Assembly (NCBI GenBank): GCA_021234155.1 | Contig: JAJEKV010000580.1 | Location: 1-64,000 of the forward strand | Length of the DNA: 64,000 nucleotides | Source: Isoetes taiwanensis | Lineage: Eukaryota > Streptophyta > Lycopodiopsida > Isoetales > Isoetaceae | Direction: 5' to 3' | Part shown: positions 48,480 through 60,199 of the stretch, piece after piece | Position numbering within the stretch: position 1 is the first letter of the stretch | Layout: every line of letters begins with the position of its first letter | The notes under the pieces: generated by a model | Databases searched by the model: none | Seen by the model: the letters and a program-made list of their open reading frames with translations, nothing else | Told to the model about the DNA's origin: nothing | Translations under genes and position numbers: made by a program

Positions 48480-50010
48480 CTTGTTTATTTTGTCAAGTTG
48501 TTTTTGTGGGGTGTACTTTTTCGCTTGCATGCGTCTTGCTTTGAGCCAGACTTGGTTGTTAGAGATGTTTTTCTTAGCTTTAGATCTTTGTTGGTCTAGG
48601 GTTGTTTTGCCTCTTAGTTTAAGCCCATAGATCTGGTGTGTTTACCCATGCTTGCACAACTCTACTACCCACTTTCTATGTTGTAAATATTCGAGCACCT
48701 TAACTTTTCTATTTTGGAGTGGTCGGTTGGGGTTTTTTCCTATCAGGTCCCTTGTTTTTGGAGATCGTGTATTGGTCGGGTTGGAATGTGTGCCCCCTTT
48801 TATTAAATTCATTTCGATGACAATTTTCTTCTTTGATGGTTCTCCTTTGTTCAGTTGTCGTTGATGTGCATGAGCTTGGAGTCTAGAGTCAGTCTTGGAT
48901 CTTGCACCATCAACTCTTTGGATGTCTGGTGCTTGCGTTGGTCATGTTAAGATATGTTGCTTAGGCTTGTTTGTTAGGTTTGTAGTTGGTAGCTAAGAGA
49001 TGGGTCTTTTATAGCATAGTGCTTATTGGTTGCTCTTCTTGTTTTATGCTCGTAGGGTTGGCTTGTTATGCAGTTGTGCTTTAACTTGTTGGTAGTCCAT
49101 TCCTCTTTCTGGGCCTAGCATGGGTCATAATTTATTGACCTTAAGTGAGGGAGCTTCGGAGACATTAAATATATTATCTATCTATCTTATCTTTCCATTG
49201 TAGTGACCCTTAGACATAATAGGGGCCTCTCATATGCACGTTTTTATGCTCTCAATGAAATACATGGTTTGTCTTACACACAATAGATATTAGAAGCCCT
49301 TCGCCTTCATTTGCATTTTTGTGCTTTATGTATGTTCGAATTCTTTCAATTTCTATTCTCGGTTTTCTAGGGTTTTTTAAGCTTTTTCGATTGGTTGGTC
49401 CTTGGTGGATTTCGTTCTCTTTTTGTTTTAGGTTGACAGTGTCTAAAAGGTTGCTCATGGGTCGTATTTTCAGAGTCCTGGTGGTTCTTCGAGGTCTTTC
49501 TTATTTGTGGATGCTATGGATGCTTCTGGCAGTTTTAAAGGCAGTTTTTGGTCTAGCATCTTGTGCCTTCTCTCCTACGTTCGTTACGTAGTATAACCTA
49601 GATATTCCATTTGTACTTCTCGGATGGTCAATCCTCTTTCTTGCATTGGACGCTATGGATGCTTGGCGTGTTAAAAGGCCGTTTTGGTCTAGCATCTTGT
49701 GCCTTGCTCTCCTACGTTCGTTACGTAGCATAACCTAGATATTCCATTTGTACTTCTCGGGTGGTCAATCCTTTTTCTTGCACTGTCTTTCCTATTATTT
49801 CGTGTTGTTGCATGGGTTGGTTAGGATGCTTTGCTTAGGCCTTGTTTCTTGGATCTTGTCGAGTGGTTTGGTCATAGTGCTTACGTCTATTATTGTTGGT
49901 GCATTTGTTGTGCTTCTTGCTTTGAGCCAGGATGGTTGTTGGAAAAGTTTTGCCTGGGTTAAGATGCTTTGTTGTTCTAGGGGTCTATTGCTTACCTTTC
50001 AAGGTTCGCT
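48480..50010. repeat. T/G-rich repetitive region
   Basis: Internal similarity: tgctttgagccaga...ttggttgtta near 48537 recurs as tgctttgagccagga..tggttgttgg near 49918. A tandem duplication sits at 49513-49790. There is no convincing protein. The composition resembles the T-rich repeat at 60-62.6 kb, although I did not find a clear colinear match. Confidence 0.45.
49513..49790. repeat. About 137-bp tandem duplication
   Basis: gctatggatgctt, ggtctagcatcttgtgcc, ctcctacgttcgttacgtag, tataacctagatattccat and ggtcaatcct occur twice. The markers are at 49551 and 49687 (offset 136). Confidence 0.8.
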
Positions 50011-50351
50011 AGGCATCGATTAGATACATGTTGATCATCTCCTTTGTGTTCTCATTCTCCTTCTCTGGCAACCCAACAATGCATAGGTTCAAAGCTCTTT
50101 GTTTGCTTTCTTGCATTTCTACGTATTCCTCAAATGTGTTTTGTAAATTGCAAACCTTATGTAAGGCTGATTGTGTCCATGTTTCTGATGCATGACCTTT
50201 CAATTCCATGATGTCATTTTTAACTAGCTTTAACTCATCTGTAGTTGACCCAAATTTGTGCACAAAGCCTCATTCTCGGACCTCAAGTTTTTAATCTCAT
50301 CAAATAGCTTCATCTCCCTTAATGCTGATTCTTGCCAAAAATTTACTAGTT

Positions 50352-50439
<88 letters not shown>

Positions 50440-50463
50440 TTGGCCACATCTTCGACTTAGAGA
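50009..50463 (-). pseudogene. LINE ORF1-like coiled-coil remnant
   Basis: On the minus strand the pieces read EMKLFDEIKNLRSENEALC, then DELKLVKNDIMELKGHASE and QRALNLCIVGLPEKENENT. Heptad-rich coiled coil followed by RALNL-IVGLPE is the usual order in non-LTR ORF1 proteins, where IVGLPE starts the RNA-binding part. There is one frameshift near 50260. No ORF2 adjoins it, so it is an isolated fragment. Which LINE family it belongs to is unclear. Confidence 0.45.
50354..50434. repeat. (AG)n microsatellite, about 80 bp
   Basis: A pure ga dinucleotide run, followed by imperfect gagaga/agagat-rich sequence to about 50530. Confidence 0.95.
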
Positions 50464-51199
50464 TGACAAGAGAGAATCTGAGAGAATCTGAGAGATGAGA
50501 GATGGGGAGAGATGGGAGAGATGGGTGAGAGTGGGAAAACCCAACTCTCACCTCGAGATGATTTGCCCCTAACGGTAGTTAGGGCGTTTTCAATGCCCAC
50601 TAACCAAACAATTAGCCTTAATTTTATTTGCTGAAAAAAGCGCCGAAATGTTTCCCACACACGAAAACCAGTGGGCCATTTCCCGCTTCTTGATCTTCAA
50701 GGCCGCTAATTCTTGCTCCAAGTATCCAATTCCTCGAAGCAATTAGCCGATTACGATCGGTATTCATCGGATCCATGCGCATTTGCATTATGTTTTTGTG
50801 CATTAGTTCCTTAAGTTCGATCGTCAATTTCGTTTTATGTCGTCCTTATTCCCAATCAATTATTTGGATTCAGATGTCTAAGGCCTCTCGATCTGCTTTG
50901 CCAGCAAACAAACAAGCCTTCGTGCCTCCTCGGGTTGAAAAAATGGCACCAAGAAGGACCGAAAAATGGCAGGCCGGATCTCCATGGATGTGCAATTGGA
51001 GACTAATTACGAGCCAATTCCCTCTTCAAAGGCAGTCAAAAGAAAAGAGATCCAAAGCGTGTATTGGTGAAATTCGGGCATCCTCGATATTGTGAGTGAA
51101 TCTTTAGAAAACGATTACGCTTTGGCTATTGTTGTGCATGAGAAGGAAAATTGAAAGTGATAGACACAAAGAATAGAAAGTCCCACTGTGCAATGGGCC

Positions 51200-51400
51200 A
51201 GATCACGGTGTCTCCACATTCCTCAATCTCCTGAGCGAGATGAAATTGGTAAGCAGGAGGCACCCTCAACCTCTCCAACACACAATGGAGGGAAATTATG
51301 ATGAAATTGCAGCCCTTTGTTGGGGGTTTAGTGGGATTTGAGACAACTAAAGAACAAATGGGATAAGCCGCAAGCTAAATTTAAAAGATGAGAAGGAGGC
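51200..51400 (+). pseudogene. Myb/SANT-like domain remnant (PIF/Harbinger accessory protein)
   Basis: NTQWREIMMKL and later QLKNKWDKPQAKFKR (51344-51388) resemble the QLKN-WD...L+ motif of the Myb/SANT-like protein that accompanies PIF/Harbinger transposases. Frames shift between the blocks, and a tga replaces the Trp codon expected after FKR. A Harbinger transposase lies 2 kb downstream in opposite orientation, which supports the idea, but the similarity is short. Confidence 0.4.
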
Positions 51401-52079
51401 TTGTAGCCATCTGAGTTACGAACCATCAAGTTGGTAGTGGTATGACAGAATGGAAGAAGTTAAATATGGTGTTACCCTCGATAATCCAATACCAGTCTTT
51501 GGTGATGATGGTGAATTTGACAATAAAGCTTTCGAGGCTTGGACTTGCATACTAATTACTCGAGAATCTTTCATGAATAGCAGTTTTTTTGAACTGTTGG
51601 AGCAATCGACATTTGAAGACCAATTTGTTGATCCTCCCAATTCAAACAATAATGTGAGCAGCGGAAATCCGAAAGCGGTCCAGTGATGCCGAAATTCAAT
51701 CAATAGGACACCCACGAGAAAACCGGGCCAGATTCTTCAAGTCCTAGATCGGTGCATGTAATCGGCACGGAGTTTGTGGAAAACCTACAAAGTAGAAAGA
51801 AGTCGGGTTGCAAATAGATAAGGACATTGCAATGGGAATATCACGGATGGCAAGCACATTTGGGGACACGAGGTGAAGAAATTAGATTTCTGAAAAGAAG
51901 AAAGTGCAAGAAAAATTGAGTTGGTCGAGGGAATTGGAAACAATAAGATCATAAGCAATCCGAAAATTGCGAGTCAATGGCTGCAATGACTCAAAGCATA
52001 TGTGAAATGACAAAGGAGACATTGCTCGAAATTGCCAAACTTGCTGCCAAAAACAAGGAATAAAGGTTAGTTTCGGTTA

Positions 52080-53470
52080 TTTGCTTTTTTTAGAATTTCT
52101 TTTGAAAGCTGTCACAAAATCCACGGTATTCTTAAATATTAAAAGAAGTTGTACTGACCCTATTATTTTAGCATTAAATATTGCCTTCTAGTCACAGTCA
52201 TCCAAATTCGTAAAAGGCTACTTAAGCTCCTCCAATTCTTGCATGCAAGCCGCCCGACAATATGGAGAGTGAAGTGAGCAAGCCAGCGCTCTCAAGCCGA
52301 AGCTCTTCTTGAGTTCCTCTTGAGCTCTTCTTGAGATCCTCATCCTATCAAACTCCACCCACCACATCTTCCTCTTCCTCAGAGATACCCTATTATTACG
52401 ACCATGATACCTGGCCTACCTCCGGTGGCGAGGTTCTTCGGCGGCGTTGGGGATTCTCTGCCGATTTAGTGACCCGGCACTGTCGGTTTAGAAAATATTT
52501 TCAGAAAAAAATCATGTTTACGAGGAGAATCTTGAAGACTCTTGGACGAAGTGGAGAAGAAAAGCCAGTTTTCATCTCCCATTGTGTCGGCCCGGCAAAC
52601 CACGAAGTTGAAGTTATATCTCACAAGGTTATTCATTGCGGCTTGATAAGGGAGACCATTGTTTTTTTATTGGAATGGGCGTTAGTGTGAATCGGGAGGT
52701 TTTGGAATGGGCGACAAATTGCGCAAACTGGGCGGGGCATATGGGTGTGTCTATGTGAAGCTACGAGGGAAATGTGGTGTCTCCATGAAATTAAAGTAGT
52801 GCAACCTTTCCATGTGATCTTTGTCCCTTTTCTATCACGAATCTGACTTTGCCTCACTTCTTTTTTTGTTATGCATTTTCCTTTTATAAAATGCTTTTGT
52901 TTCTGTGAAATGGCATGGCTGCCATTATTTTCTCATATGATTGCTTTCGGCCCGGCGGTTGAAAAAAAAATGCCTCTATGTATTCATGCAGATTTCCTGG
53001 TATCATTGGAAGGTGTGCGGACTTTTTTTTAGTATAGTGAAGTCATTTGACTCACTGAGAATGTTTCTGGCAGCTGAAATGCTGAATTATTTTGAACAGG
53101 GCATTATATGCCTATGTAATCTTTTTTTTTTATGAATATAAACTTCTCTTATCAAACTTGTTTGTGTCTAGTCTTCTAAGTTCTCTAATTGTGAAGTCAC
53201 AGGACTCACAAATTCACATAACGAGGTTGTTGGCATTTCCAAGTGAAATGTTTTGAGGCTCTAAATGGAAACTTAGCTCTAAACTCAATCACTTATTCAT
53301 CATAATGTGAGAAATGCCTGAACAATAATTGAAGATAGCGAATTGGAGAAGAATTGACTTTTGAATTTAATATTTATTATCTACAAAAGAACAATCATAG
53401 GATCACATGTCCATCTAGATTTTCAAATAACACGTGCCTCATTTGATCACCTTGTTTTTTAATGACTTTG
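52080..53470. other. No gene recognised
   Basis: A plus frame at 52331-52690 starts with a Ser/Thr-rich segment and shows no motif. The rest is AT-rich. It may be the middle of a PIF/Harbinger element whose two genes would then be convergent. Confidence 0.35.
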
Positions 53471-53479
53471 TTCATGGCT

Positions 53480-54480
53480 TACGTTTCATAGTAGTATATT
53501 GGTAGAGGATCATCTTCAATTGGCGGCATGTCCCAGCCCTTGTCTTCCATTATACAAAAGTTCCAAAGAACACAACATCGTGTATGATCTTGGAAGCTTT
53601 GGCGACATGCAGGCAAGTGTTTGAAGTCAATTTTTCCTTCACAATGCCAAATCCATTCTCCACACACACTCTACCCCTACAAATCCTTTTGTTGAACTTA
53701 CCATAAGCACCACGATTTTGAGAAAAACTTTAAGGAGAAAGGGCACGCTAGAATAGGCTGAATCACCTAATAGAAGAGGTGGAATATTTACTGAACATTT
53801 TGATGTTAGGCTGCCCCTTCTTGAGTTTTACGCCACTAAGAGTCACCTTGGTTCTTGCAAAATTTGTTTTGGAGGCAATTTTGTTATAGATGGAGCTCTT
53901 CTTGAACTGGTTAAAATCATGGGTGAACACGTTCTTGTTACACAAACATTTATAAAAGTCTGCGCTATGTATCACAATTCCTTGCATGAGACATGAGTGC
54001 CTCTTATGTCTGCTGTAATAGTCTTCCCCATTGTCCTTTTTTGGGTTTCCTCCATAAAAAATATGGGATCCGATCAAGCGCACCATATATATTGGGCAAC
54101 CCTGTTGCATCATGGAATTCCTTAATGCATGAATTAATCTTGCACCTATAGGCATTGCAACAAAGCGTTTGTCTGACATTGTCTTGAAGCCAATACAAAG
54201 CGTGATTTTCTTGGTATATTTACATCTTGTTGCTTTCCCAACATAAAATCTCGGCCAGACATGTAAAGGGCATATCCCGTGTGCAAGAAAATACAGAACC
54301 ATAGCAACTGCTTTCCTTGGATCAACAGGGGGCCTTACTTTATTTCCGGGCCTGACAAGATAGGGCACAATTAAACCTACCAATCTCTCAAATGTGGCTC
54401 TCTTCATCCTGTAAAATTGGTGCCACATATCATCTTCAAATGAAGCTATACAATTCCATGCGTGGTTATCGATATTATCC
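53480..54480 (-). pseudogene. PIF/Harbinger transposase (HARBI1-like DDE nuclease)
   Basis: The order on the minus strand is typical. The N-terminus is FYRMKRATFERLVGLIVPYL, then a helical segment (RKAVAMVLYFLAHG). GALD with the first Asp (in a neighbouring frame, about 54080) follows, then PKKDNGEDYYSRHKRHSCLM and QGIVIHSADFYK. Next come LLLGDSAYSS with the second Asp (53753-53767) and PFLLK, and RVCVENGFGIVKEK with the catalytic Glu near 53655. At least two frameshifts (about 54070 and 53720) and in-frame changes (a degraded stretch where HDARV is expected) show it is dead. Terminal inverted repeats were not found, so the element limits are unknown. Confidence 0.8.
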
Positions 54481-55061
54481 CATTGTGTTCTCTGCCTTGG
54501 AGCAATCCAAAATCTTCTTGGTGGTCTTCTAACCTGCTGGAACCGCGAACCATTAATTTGCCGGAGATCTAAAAAAACATACCATTGTTGTCTTCTAAAA
54601 TCTCATCATCGAACGGGGTCATTGGGTCTTCGAGCTCGTTGAGTTCCAATAGCTGCAAAGCAATTATCTCAGAATGCAAATCAAAGTGTCAAAGCCGAAA
54701 AAGCATGGCAATCATACCAAGAATGACCGGATCCATGGTTTAGTGGCGGAATCGAAAGAATGGGGAGGCAAAACTAGAAATGAATTATCCCACATAGCCC
54801 GCCCGAACCAAGAAAGACAGGCTTGAATATCCCACAATTTGGCAGAATTGAGCGTTACGATCAATTATCCCACATTTTTCTCGTCGGCCGGAATTGATGC
54901 CGCGATCGAAAATCCGCAAACAACAAAAATCTGCCAATATAGGAGAACATTTAAGCCTCGAGAGACAATCGTCTCTCCTCTCCTCCCAAAAAAAATCATT
55001 ACATTCAGGGGAGGAACCATATGTGACGATAGATGGATTTTTTACTGAGCATGTGGCCAAC

Positions 55062-55132
<71 letters not shown>

Positions 55133-55190
55133 GGAGAGGAGGAGGGAGGGAGGGAGGGAGGAGGGAGGGGAGAGGAGAGAGAGAGAGAGA
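55062..55190 (-). repeat. (GA)n-rich microsatellite forming the 3' tail of a LINE
   Basis: A pure (ga)n run of about 60 bp is followed by gga/gggag-rich imperfect repeats. On the minus strand it directly follows ctcccatagacataataaac, which resembles the family-A LINE 3' signature (CCCATAGgC...AATAAAA). It is therefore best read as the simple-repeat tail of the LINE at 55200-56656, later expanded. Confidence 0.65.
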
Positions 55191-55194
55191 GTTT

Positions 55195-56656
55195 ATTATG
55201 TCTATGGGAGGCCTCAAAGGCCTATTAGACAAAACCACTTAAACATCTTCATAAAATAATAGATGAGTTTCCAAATCCTCATCTAGCTCATCACACTCAC
55301 TCAAACTATACAATTATCAACATTAACAAAGAAGTGTGAGAACTTAAACAAGTATCCCTATGTTGGAGAAGTTCAATCAAATATTTTCCCAACATATCAC
55401 TATTAAGTGTAAAAAGAGTGGGTAGATCGTTATAATGAATACCGTGTTTATCTCGAATTGCTTCATAGGCCCTACATCGAAGCAATGTATGATCTTCATC
55501 CTCCACCTGGTTTGAGTCACATACCTTGCAGTATCTTTGATCTCGTGGTATGATATGCCTCCATCTCCCCACTTCTACTCCCAAATGGTGGGAGCTAAGA
55601 CGGATCCTGCAGATAGAATGTCTCTTTTGTATTGAAATATTTTCCTGTAAGTGTGTAGATGGCGTCAAATTCGGATTTATGCTTTGCTTGTATAAGCTCA
55701 TCTTAGTTTTGGGCTGCCTCCACATCTTCATAAGTATCTTCTTAGAGATCCATTGTCTTAGATCCGAGTCAACCAAGATCACTTCTTCCCATTGGATATC
55801 CCATTTTTGGAGCCATTTTGTTACATCATGTAATAATCCTTTCTCCTTACTTGATATCAAAGCTTTGTGAGCAAGCCGAGATTCATCCAATGCCAACACC
55901 TTCTTGAGGTACATAATACACCTCAAAATAGCTTCTCCCTCAAGTGGCATTAGCCCACTTTTCCGTCAACATCATAGGGTAAGGTGTTTGAGCTTTCACT
56001 CCCAACTCAAGCCTTAAGAACTTCTTCAAGACTTGTTCTATATCATCCCATAGACATTATGGAATGCTTGGCCCCCAAATTTCAGATCCATATAGGATTA
56101 CACTTTGCACAAGTGGTGATATGACTTTACTTTAAGGTTCCAAGACCATAAATGAGACCTCCTACACATGCTATGCAACGCATATAAGGCTCTTTGCCCT
56201 CCATCAACTTCGTTGTGAAATACACATATTCCATCTATGATTCTGCTGAAAATAAGGCCCAAGTATTTATAAGAATCACATATACTCACAAGACTCCTTT
56301 ATATCTGAAAATAGGTTTCTGTTTGAGAGCACCAACTGTCATAACACTTGTCTTGTCTAAGTTCACTTGCATGCTGTTTGATCACAAAATGCAAAAATCC
56401 ATCTAGGTGTTTTTGCATGTGTTCTTTTGATCTTGCAAATATAACATCATCGGCATACATCAATAAGCGTACAATGTAGCCATGTACTTGATTACCTCTG
56501 GGCAATTATTATGTAGCCAAGCCTCTAGACCATCAATGAACAAGCCAAATAAGGTGGGAGACATCGGGCAACCCCCTGTTTCACTCAATGTCACTTTCTA
56601 CATGGCTGAAACATCTAATGAAAAAAGGTTGTGATAATTCTACAAGCACCTTCTCA
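55195..56656 (-). mobile_element. Family-B LINE fragment (related to family A), RT C-terminus and 3' end
   Basis: On the minus strand, CPMSPTLFGLFIDGLEAWLH (about 56570-56510) is the RT QGCP block, and LLMYADDVIFARSKEHMQKH carries the YADD. KYLGLIFSRIIDGI and QRALYALHSMCRRSHLWSW are the thumb. The C-terminus (RLSSHHLGVEVGRW, then CKVCDSNQVEDEDHTLLRC near 55500) matches the Cys/His end of family A. It ends at about 55195 before the CT-rich tail. Its upstream half is missing: a family-A LINE is inserted at 56657, and no family-B sequence is recognised beyond 59640. Confidence 0.8.
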
Positions 56657-59640
56657 TAGAATGAGAATGAGAATGACTTTTATCGATCCCTTTGAGGCCA
56701 ATCCGCCTATGGGACTAAAAGGGGCTTGACAAACTTATTCTTGTCGGGTTAAAAACCCGCCCGAGAAGGGTTTGAGGAAAAACCGGTGGCGGTAATAAGA
56801 ATCTTTGTCAAACCGCATAAGTATACATCAATGTATATATATACATGTCAAGTGTGTGCCGAGGGACATAGCTGATCTCGCATGTCCATAACCTCCCGAA
56901 GATATGATCCTAGCACGTCATGCGGATCTTTGTGCTCAATGTCACATGCTTGGTGGCGGGGGCGACCAACTCGACATATCGTGTCGAATTTGATCATATC
57001 TTTGGGCAACCTTGAAGGGTATGAGATTCATCCTCAATGACTCCCATTTGGCGGCATTAGTGAGCCACATCTGGCGTGGCTCACCAATCCATCTGCGCGT
57101 CTCAATTGAAGATGATGTGCCCGCAATGCGAATGGAGGCAATGAGTCTGCGCTTTTTCATGGGCAAGTGGGTATGCGAGGTAGCATTAGGGCCTCGTTCC
57201 AATGTGGGATTTATGTGGCGGTAGTGTCTTTGTCTTGACCTGTTCAAGGGCATTGGCATCCCAAAGCTTGCTGAGGAAGCAAGCATCAAGATATTGCCTC
57301 AAGCTATGGCGTCTGCCTCTGTTTGCACATGTATGCACGTGCTCACGCACATTCCATCTAGCCAACCATTGAGCTCTCTTTTCCCTCCAGTGAGGCCTTG
57401 GTATTTGTGGCTCCATGCCATGATATAAGCTAGTTTAGGGAGGCGATCATCGTCCATATTGACCACCTTCTGAAAATAGACAATGTGGCGATCAAGGGCC
57501 GCCTCTCGAAGAAGCAAGAATCTGTCTCCGCGTGCAGAGGAATTTGATATGGGTTTGTGGACTTCCCTAGTGCTCGTACTAAGAAGGCTTTACGGACTGC
57601 TCCAAGTCATTCAAGTAGCAAGTGATACACTGGGCCCCATACTTCCACCCCGTATAAAAGGACGGGGCTCCACTAAGACCTTGAGCGAGGTGTGACTGAT
57701 GGGCCCAATCATACAACTCGCTTTATGACTATTATTTTGCATTGCATATAGTGCCTTCCAGCCTGCCGTCACTTTCGTAGCCGTATGGATGTGTCCCGAT
57801 TGCATAGTAGAAGGAAACTCCACTCCCAAATATTTTATGTGGATGCAACTTCCACATTTTGGCCTCGATGGCGAAGGAGGGGACCCTCGGTGGCGTGAAG
57901 ATGATATGAAGACCACCTTAGTCTTGGCGGGTTGACGCATATCGGTCGGCTTGGCAGAATGTGTCCAGGGCATCGAGATGTCGTTGCATGTCTGCTGGTG
58001 TGTAAGCTAGGAGGTCCACATCATCAGCGTATATTAACTGTCTGATGATCTGATAGAGAAGGTGAGCTCCATCGCCCCCATTATCAGCAAGCCAGCTCTC
58101 CAATTGATCAATGTAAAGCCCAAACAATGTTGGGGAGAGAGGGCATCCCTGACGAACCCCGATACTACTATCAAATGGTTGGCTTATCTGCTGCAACCGA
58201 CCGAACATCTTTTCATTATAGCACATTACTGCTTTGCATTACGCAAATCTACTGGGGAACCCCGGTTTATTGCGGTCTTGCCCATAGTTTTCCCGAGGGC
58301 CGCGTGTCAAAGCGCCGCCAAAATCCACAAAGCAACAATATAGATCCCGACGGCGGTTCTGGCATCTTCAATCGAAGTTAAGTAGCGTGAAGATGTGGTC
58401 AATGGTTGAGTGCCGGGTCTGAATCTCGCCCGGGTGAGGGCCCGCACCTCTGCGCCTACCCCGGCCCGATCAGCTGGCGCTTTCGAGAATCCCAGCAAGC
58501 AATTTTGCAAACACCGAACTGACCATGATTGTTCGGTAATTGGCTGGGCAGTGTGGGTCACCTGCCTTATATATGGGAACAACTCTGCTATTGGTCCCTT
58601 TGCTAGCCGAAACCTTCTGTAATGCCTTGTTGAACAAGGCGGTCAAGACCGGTATTATGGGCCGGCCCTGCCCACTTAAGCAATTACGCCGCATTCCATC
58701 CAAGTCGGGGCTTTCCCATTGGCAAGGCGGCGCAAGCCTTGTTCCACGTCGAATCTGTGATTTCCAGCACTTGGCCTTCTTGCAAGGGTAATGCCGCATG
58801 TGCCCCGAGGGTCATGATAGGTCGTTGCAAAGTATTGTCTCCCTTCGAGGAGTAATATTCCCATGGGCTGCAGCGGCTTTCTAAGAACCCTTCGCCCCGG
58901 AAGGTCCCGGGATGACGTTCGGGGAGGTAAAACATTTCCCTTTGATGCCTTGCAATGTACACGGCTTTCTTAGCTTTAAGGAAGATCTGCATGCTTGTCG
59001 ATTTGCATGTGGGCGTGAAAAGCGGTCGTGACTTGGCCCGAGCCGGCGTTTGTGTTCCTTGCACTCGCATCAAACCATTGATTACGTGGGAAGGTTGTGT
59101 TCACGGAGGTCCGTCGCGCGCTTATCCCAAAGCACCTCTACGCGTGATCCTAAGCACATCGGTCGGCCCGGCTGCATTTGCTCTAGTGTAGGATATTGCA
59201 AAATTTCGCCGCGAGGTCATCTATAAGCATCACGGGCATAAGCCCCCCGCGATGTTCATAATCCAATCGCAGGTGAGGCATGTGAGGAGTTGTTGCGGGG
59301 GTTCGCACAACCCGCCAAGCCAACTTCAAGTAAAGTGGTAAGTGGTCCGAGTCGATCTCTTCATCCCTATTAGATGTTCCCACCGAAAGTGCTTGGCGAC
59401 ATGTATATCCGCTTTCGGGCACAAAGACATAGTCCACCACACTAGATCCGCCCCCACGGTTTTCCCCGCCTACAAGTGCTCTTGCGGTGGAAGGCCAGCG
59501 CGGCTTAGTCCATTGCGGGATTACGAGGTCAAAGATCTTGCAGAGCAAAAGCAACTGTCGACCATAGCGACCCAGTAGGGCAAGCAAATGGTGTTCAAAA
59601 TTGGATATGTGGTGAGCATGCATATAAGGTCTCCAAAATT
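56657..59640 (-). mobile_element. Family-A LINE, copy 3, inserted in the family-B LINE
   Basis: On the minus strand, the endonuclease C-half is at 59560-59290 (GGGSSVVDYVFVPESGY, EIDSDHLPLYLKLAW). The RT starts about 58800 (VVPIYKAGDPHCPANYRTIM, VFAKLLAGILE), then FGRLQQISQPFDSSIGVRQG and CPLSPTLFGLYIDQLESWL. LIYADDVDLLAY has its YADD at 58020-58031, and CIHIKYLGVEFP and WKALYAMQNNSH follow. The C-terminus (KRRLIASIRIAGTSSSIET, about 57160) and the 3' signature follow (gtcccataggcggattgg, gatcgataaaag at about 56720-56675). A (TCATTC)n tail abuts family-B RT coding sequence at 56657. It is 5'-truncated in the endonuclease. Frames are broken, but the RT core (57918-58226) is intact over 100 codons. 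Confidence 0.88.
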
Positions 59641-60180
59641 TACAGTCTGCTCTTGGATAGGTCCCAACTTAAAGTCAGTAGAGCCTGGGATTGCCAACAG
59701 GATTTAGCCATCACATATATAAGGCAGGGATGGAAGCTACAATGTGCTAATAAAATTGGGCTTTTTAGGTGGCTATTGTTGAACAAAGGCCTTAAGACAA
59801 ATGGCTTCAGGGCTCAGTTTAACAATCAAATCTCAGAGTCTGTGGGCGAAAAAGGGAAAGTTAGGGTTTGGTGCCTTATGTAGGCTATCAGTTAGGTTTA
59901 GGGTTTGCTGACCCTTGGTCTACTTTCAATGGTTTAAAGGTCTGCACCATTGCAAGTTGCCCTCTAGGGCGCTCTTGCTTGGGTACACGCCGGTCGCATT
60001 ACCGCCGATTGGGATGGCGTGTAATGCTGCGTGATGGTGCGATGCGATATCGTCTTGAGACCGTATATATCGTGACCGAACGTCACATTGGTTTTATGCC
60101 TACTCAGTCTTTTAGCTTTGCTTTTTTCTAGTTTTATTGTGCTATAGTTTTTTGTTAATTTGAAAAATGTCTTCTACTCT
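59640..60180 (+). other. Unrecognised short frame, possibly LINE-derived
   Basis: The frame at 59653-59883 reads LFRWLLLNKGLKTNGFRAQF, faintly like the region before the zinc-binding end of plant LINEs, but there is no other support. Confidence 0.2.
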
Positions 60181-60199
60181 TGTTATGCGCTAAACGTTT

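Noticed and set aside
50351-50551. Leu/Ser and Arg/Glu repeat proteins on both strands
   Set aside because: They are only translations of the (AG)n microsatellite.
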